Assembly: GCA_031261485.1 (NCBI GenBank)
Contig: JAISJO010000091.1
Coordinates: forward strand, 1-64,000
From: Propionibacteriaceae bacterium
GTDB lineage: Bacteria > Actinomycetota > Actinomycetes > Propionibacteriales > Propionibacteriaceae
Direction: 5' to 3'
Length of the DNA stretch: 64,000 bases
Below the pieces are notes generated by a model, which made no database searches, was not told the DNA's origin, and was given only the letters and a program-made list of their open reading frames with translations. Positions within the stretch are counted from its first letter, which is position 1. Every line of letters starts with the position of its first letter. This document shows, in pieces, positions 61,516 through 64,000 of this stretch. Made by a program: the position numbers and the translations under genes.

Positions 61516-62403
61516 ATGTTCGCCTGTCCGGTGTGTGGCCTGTCGCTCATGCCCAGGGCCGGTTCGTCCGACTCTGCGGCATGGGCTGGGGCTCGCCCCG
61601 GCGCTTTGGTTTGCGCCGCCGGGCACAGTTTCGACGTGGCGAAACAGGGGTATGTATCGCTTGTCACAGGTGACTCGCACATCGTGGGCGACACATCCGA
61701 CATGGTACAAGCCCGTGCGTCTTTCCTTGCCACAGGGGTGTACGAGCCAATAGTGAGTGCCCTGGTCGAGATGTTGGCGTCCTTCGACGGTCGGCTCCCA
61801 GTCGGCGAAGAACGAGCAATGTCTGAATCGGTTGGCATCCGGCCTCTCACCTTCGCCGACCTGGGCGGTGGCACAGGGTATTACTCGGCAAGCATCCTGG
61901 ACGCACTCCCCGCCTGGGACGGCGTGCTCCTAGACGTGTCGAAACATGCTGCCAAGCTAGCCGCCCGCGCCCACCGCAGGTTGAAGGTGGCGACCGCAGA
62001 CCTGCGAACGACCATCCCGCTCATCACCGCCTCGATGGACGCAGCCTTAGTTGTTTTCGCCCCCCGCAACGCAGCGGAAATACGCCGGATTCTGGCCCCC
62101 GGTGGAGTGTGCGTGGTGGTGACCCCGACCGAGCGCCATCTGCAAGAGTTGCGAGCCACCCAACACATGCTCGATATCGACCCCGACAAAGAAGACCGCC
62201 TGACAAGGCAGTTCGCTGACTTCAACCTTATGGAGCAACGACAGATCGAATGGCAGACAGACCTGACACAGCAGCAAGTGCAATGGGTCGTGGGCATGGG
62301 CCCAAGCGCCTTCCACACCGAATCAACAGACCGAGCAAGCCACATTCAAGACCCGGTCAACACAACAGTTTCCGTCACAGTTCGCGCATTTCAACCGAAG
62401 TAG
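61516..62403 (+). CDS. RlmA-type 23S rRNA (guanine-N1) methyltransferase
   Basis: N-terminal Zn motif FACPVCGLSL...LVCAAGHSFDVAKQGYVSL, SAM site DLGGGTGYYS. Confidence 0.88.
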   Translation: MFACPVCGLSLMPRAGSSDSAAWAGARPGALVCAAGHSFDVAKQGYVSLVTGDSHIVGDTSDMVQARASFLATGVYEPIVSALVEMLASFDGRLPVGEERAMSESVGIRPLTFADLGGGTGYYSASILDALPAWDGVLLDVSKHAAKLAARAHRRLKVATADLRTTIPLITASMDAALVVFAPRNAAEIRRILAPGGVCVVVTPTERHLQELRATQHMLDIDPDKEDRLTRQFADFNLMEQRQIEWQTDLTQQQVQWVVGMGPSAFHTESTDRASHIQDPVNTTVSVTVRAFQPK

Positions 62404-62517
62404 ATCCCAAGCACCCCGAAGCACAGTAACGCTCCCCAAAGGTGCGGGGAGTTCTGCATGTGCAGGCTTGGGCTCAAATCGTCCCACCGATTTGGGGCGC
62501 CCATAGTGCAGCGAGTC

Positions 62518-62737
62518 GGTAAAGTGGCGCAGCCACCGCCTCGCGGAACGACCTGCACATGCAGCACTCCCCACACCAACCCACATGAGGCAACTCAACA
62601 ATCCTAGATACTGCGACTTCGCGCAGCATGACAACCGACAGGTAAAGTGGCGCAGCCACCGCCTCGCAGAACGACCTGCACATGCAGCACTCCCCACACC
62701 GCCCCACATGAGGCAACTCAACAATCCTGGATACTGC
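62518..62737. repeat. Two-copy tandem repeat, ~97 bp unit at 123 bp period
   Basis: 62518..62614 and 62641..62737 nearly identical (GGTAAAGTGGCGCAGCCACCGCCTCGC...CAACAATCCTRGATACTGC). Confidence 0.92.
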
Positions 62738-62802
62738 ATCCTTCAACTGTCGTGCAAGACACCGCGCTCGGGCTCATACACACTGTGGCATGATAGGTCT
62801 TC

Positions 62803-63165
62803 ATGAGCGACAATGTCATGACCACTGTCGATGAATACATCGCGTCGTACCCGCCCGAGCAGCAAGCCGTCATGGAAAAGGTACGCGCCATCATCTTGGC
62901 TTCCACTCCCGGAGTCATTGAACGTATCGCCTGGCAAATGCCGAGTTACAAGCTGAAACGCCCACTCATCCACTTTGCCGCAACCAAGAAACATCTTGGC
63001 ATATACCCTGGCACGGTGCTCCCCGAAATATGGGGTGACATGCTCAAAGAGTACGACACATCCAAGGGGACCATCCGCTTCCCCTGGAACAAACCCATCC
63101 CCTACGACCTCATCGAACAGATTGTCGCCGCGCGCGTCCTCATGCTCCAAGGCGATGTCGAATAA
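62803..63165 (+). CDS. DUF1801 domain-containing protein
   Basis: VDEYIASYPPEQQAVMEKVRAIILASTPGVIERIAWQMPSYKLKRPLIHFAATKKHLGIYP. Confidence 0.9.
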   Translation: MSDNVMTTVDEYIASYPPEQQAVMEKVRAIILASTPGVIERIAWQMPSYKLKRPLIHFAATKKHLGIYPGTVLPEIWGDMLKEYDTSKGTIRFPWNKPIPYDLIEQIVAARVLMLQGDVE

Positions 63166-63298
63166 GGAGAACATGGCCAGGCGACACCCAGTTCTTCGCG
63201 GTGAGGGAACCACTGCCCAATCGTGCACTTCCTCCCAGGGGGGAGACACACCACGACTGAACGTGGGAGAATAGTTCGGCACCTAGTTGGGAGAAACC

Positions 63299-64000
63299 AT
63301 GGTTGATTGGAATGACAGGCCCGTTGCGAAGGCAGCGCTCGCAGATCCGACGACGTCTGCCGACGACCTGGCGGACATCGCTGGGGAGCAGCCTAGTCTG
63401 TGGCCGGATGTCGCCGCACATCCGAATGCCTATGCGGCGTTGTTGGACTGGTTAGATGCCCAGGGCGTGCCCGAAGTCAGTGCGGCTGTCGCTGCTCGCC
63501 GTCGCGCTGATGAAGGTCGTCTGGAACCCTCACCGGCAACCGAGACAGTGCTCATGATAACCGGCAATACCGAAACCACAAAGTATGACCCACAGGACGC
63601 CTTTGCAACCGCACCGTATTCTTATGGAGGCACCCCGCTGACAGCGGCATCCGAGGGCGGCCATGGCGCAACGACCAAGCTCGCCTCTGTGGAGAACCCA
63701 TTCTCCGATGAAGACCCTGACGAGCCAAAATCGCGCAAGCCGCTCATCATTGGACTGTGCGTGGCCTTGGGCGTCGTCCTGCTTGTGGCTGGAGCATTGG
63801 CGTATTACTTCGCCGTCGCGCGTCCCTTGTCTTCCGCGCAGGAAACCTACGACACCGCGGCAGCGAACCTGCAGTCCGCTCAAGACGATCTGAGCGAGTC
63901 AATAGACGAGGCCAACCGTATTTCAACTTCCACATCCACCCTCGTCCCCAGCGACATACGCGACAGTCTTTCTTCCTCAATCGAGACCGCACGCCCTCTG
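63299..64000 (+). CDS. LRV-like N-terminal domain membrane protein, truncated by right window edge
   Basis: MVDWNDRPVAKAALADPTTSADDLADIAGEQPSLWPDVAAHPNAYAALLDWLDAQG; TM PLIIGLCVALGVVLLVAGALAYYF; open to window end. Confidence 0.8.
   Translation, partial: MVDWNDRPVAKAALADPTTSADDLADIAGEQPSLWPDVAAHPNAYAALLDWLDAQGVPEVSAAVAARRRADEGRLEPSPATETVLMITGNTETTKYDPQDAFATAPYSYGGTPLTAASEGGHGATTKLASVENPFSDEDPDEPKSRKPLIIGLCVALGVVLLVAGALAYYFAVARPLSSAQETYDTAAANLQSAQDDLSESIDEANRISTSTSTLVPSDIRDSLSSSIETARPL

Noticed and set aside
62518-62737. CRISPR or tRNA-related repeat (contains GTGGCGCAGC)
   Set aside because: Only two ~97 bp units, no repeat-spacer structure; the GTGGCGCAGC match to the tRNA-Pro D-arm is too short to mean homology.

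Overview
This 64 kb window comes from an actinobacterial chromosome; the lineage is inferred from gene content and I cannot name the species. Most of it is core metabolism. It opens with a minus-strand complex I operon (nuoA to nuoK, with nuoK cut by the left edge) and menB. It continues with glycerophosphodiesterase, MFS, galK, two TetR-controlled loci, aldehyde dehydrogenase/SDR, DUF2207 and two convergent ABC transporter loci. Further right are cca, rpsF-ssb-rpsR-rplI, pta, guaB1, glpF/glpK with a SorC-type regulator, upp, phosphoketolase and rlmA. Accessory sequence is concentrated at 26.7-28.4, 35.5-42.8, 47.0-47.9, 54.7-59.0 and 62.4-62.8 kb. The observations most worth following up are: (i) a 2 kb mini-island with a Phd-Doc toxin-antitoxin pair, bounded by 78 bp direct repeats of the 3' end of tRNA-Pro, followed by a decayed AbiE and AlbA-type graveyard; (ii) five iteron-like repeats at an exact 23 bp period beside a DUF4143-type ATPase; (iii) a membrane-anchored VWA-SGNH hydrolase fusion next to an LRV-TM-PASTA-PASTA-NPCBM-like protein; (iv) a duplicated guaB1 3' end flanking a SUKH/SMI1-like gene; (v) a nested ~138 bp inverted-repeat element; and (vi) matching palindromic operators in front of a tetR gene and the ABC operon next to it. 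All family calls are by eye from the translated ORFs. No database search was run.
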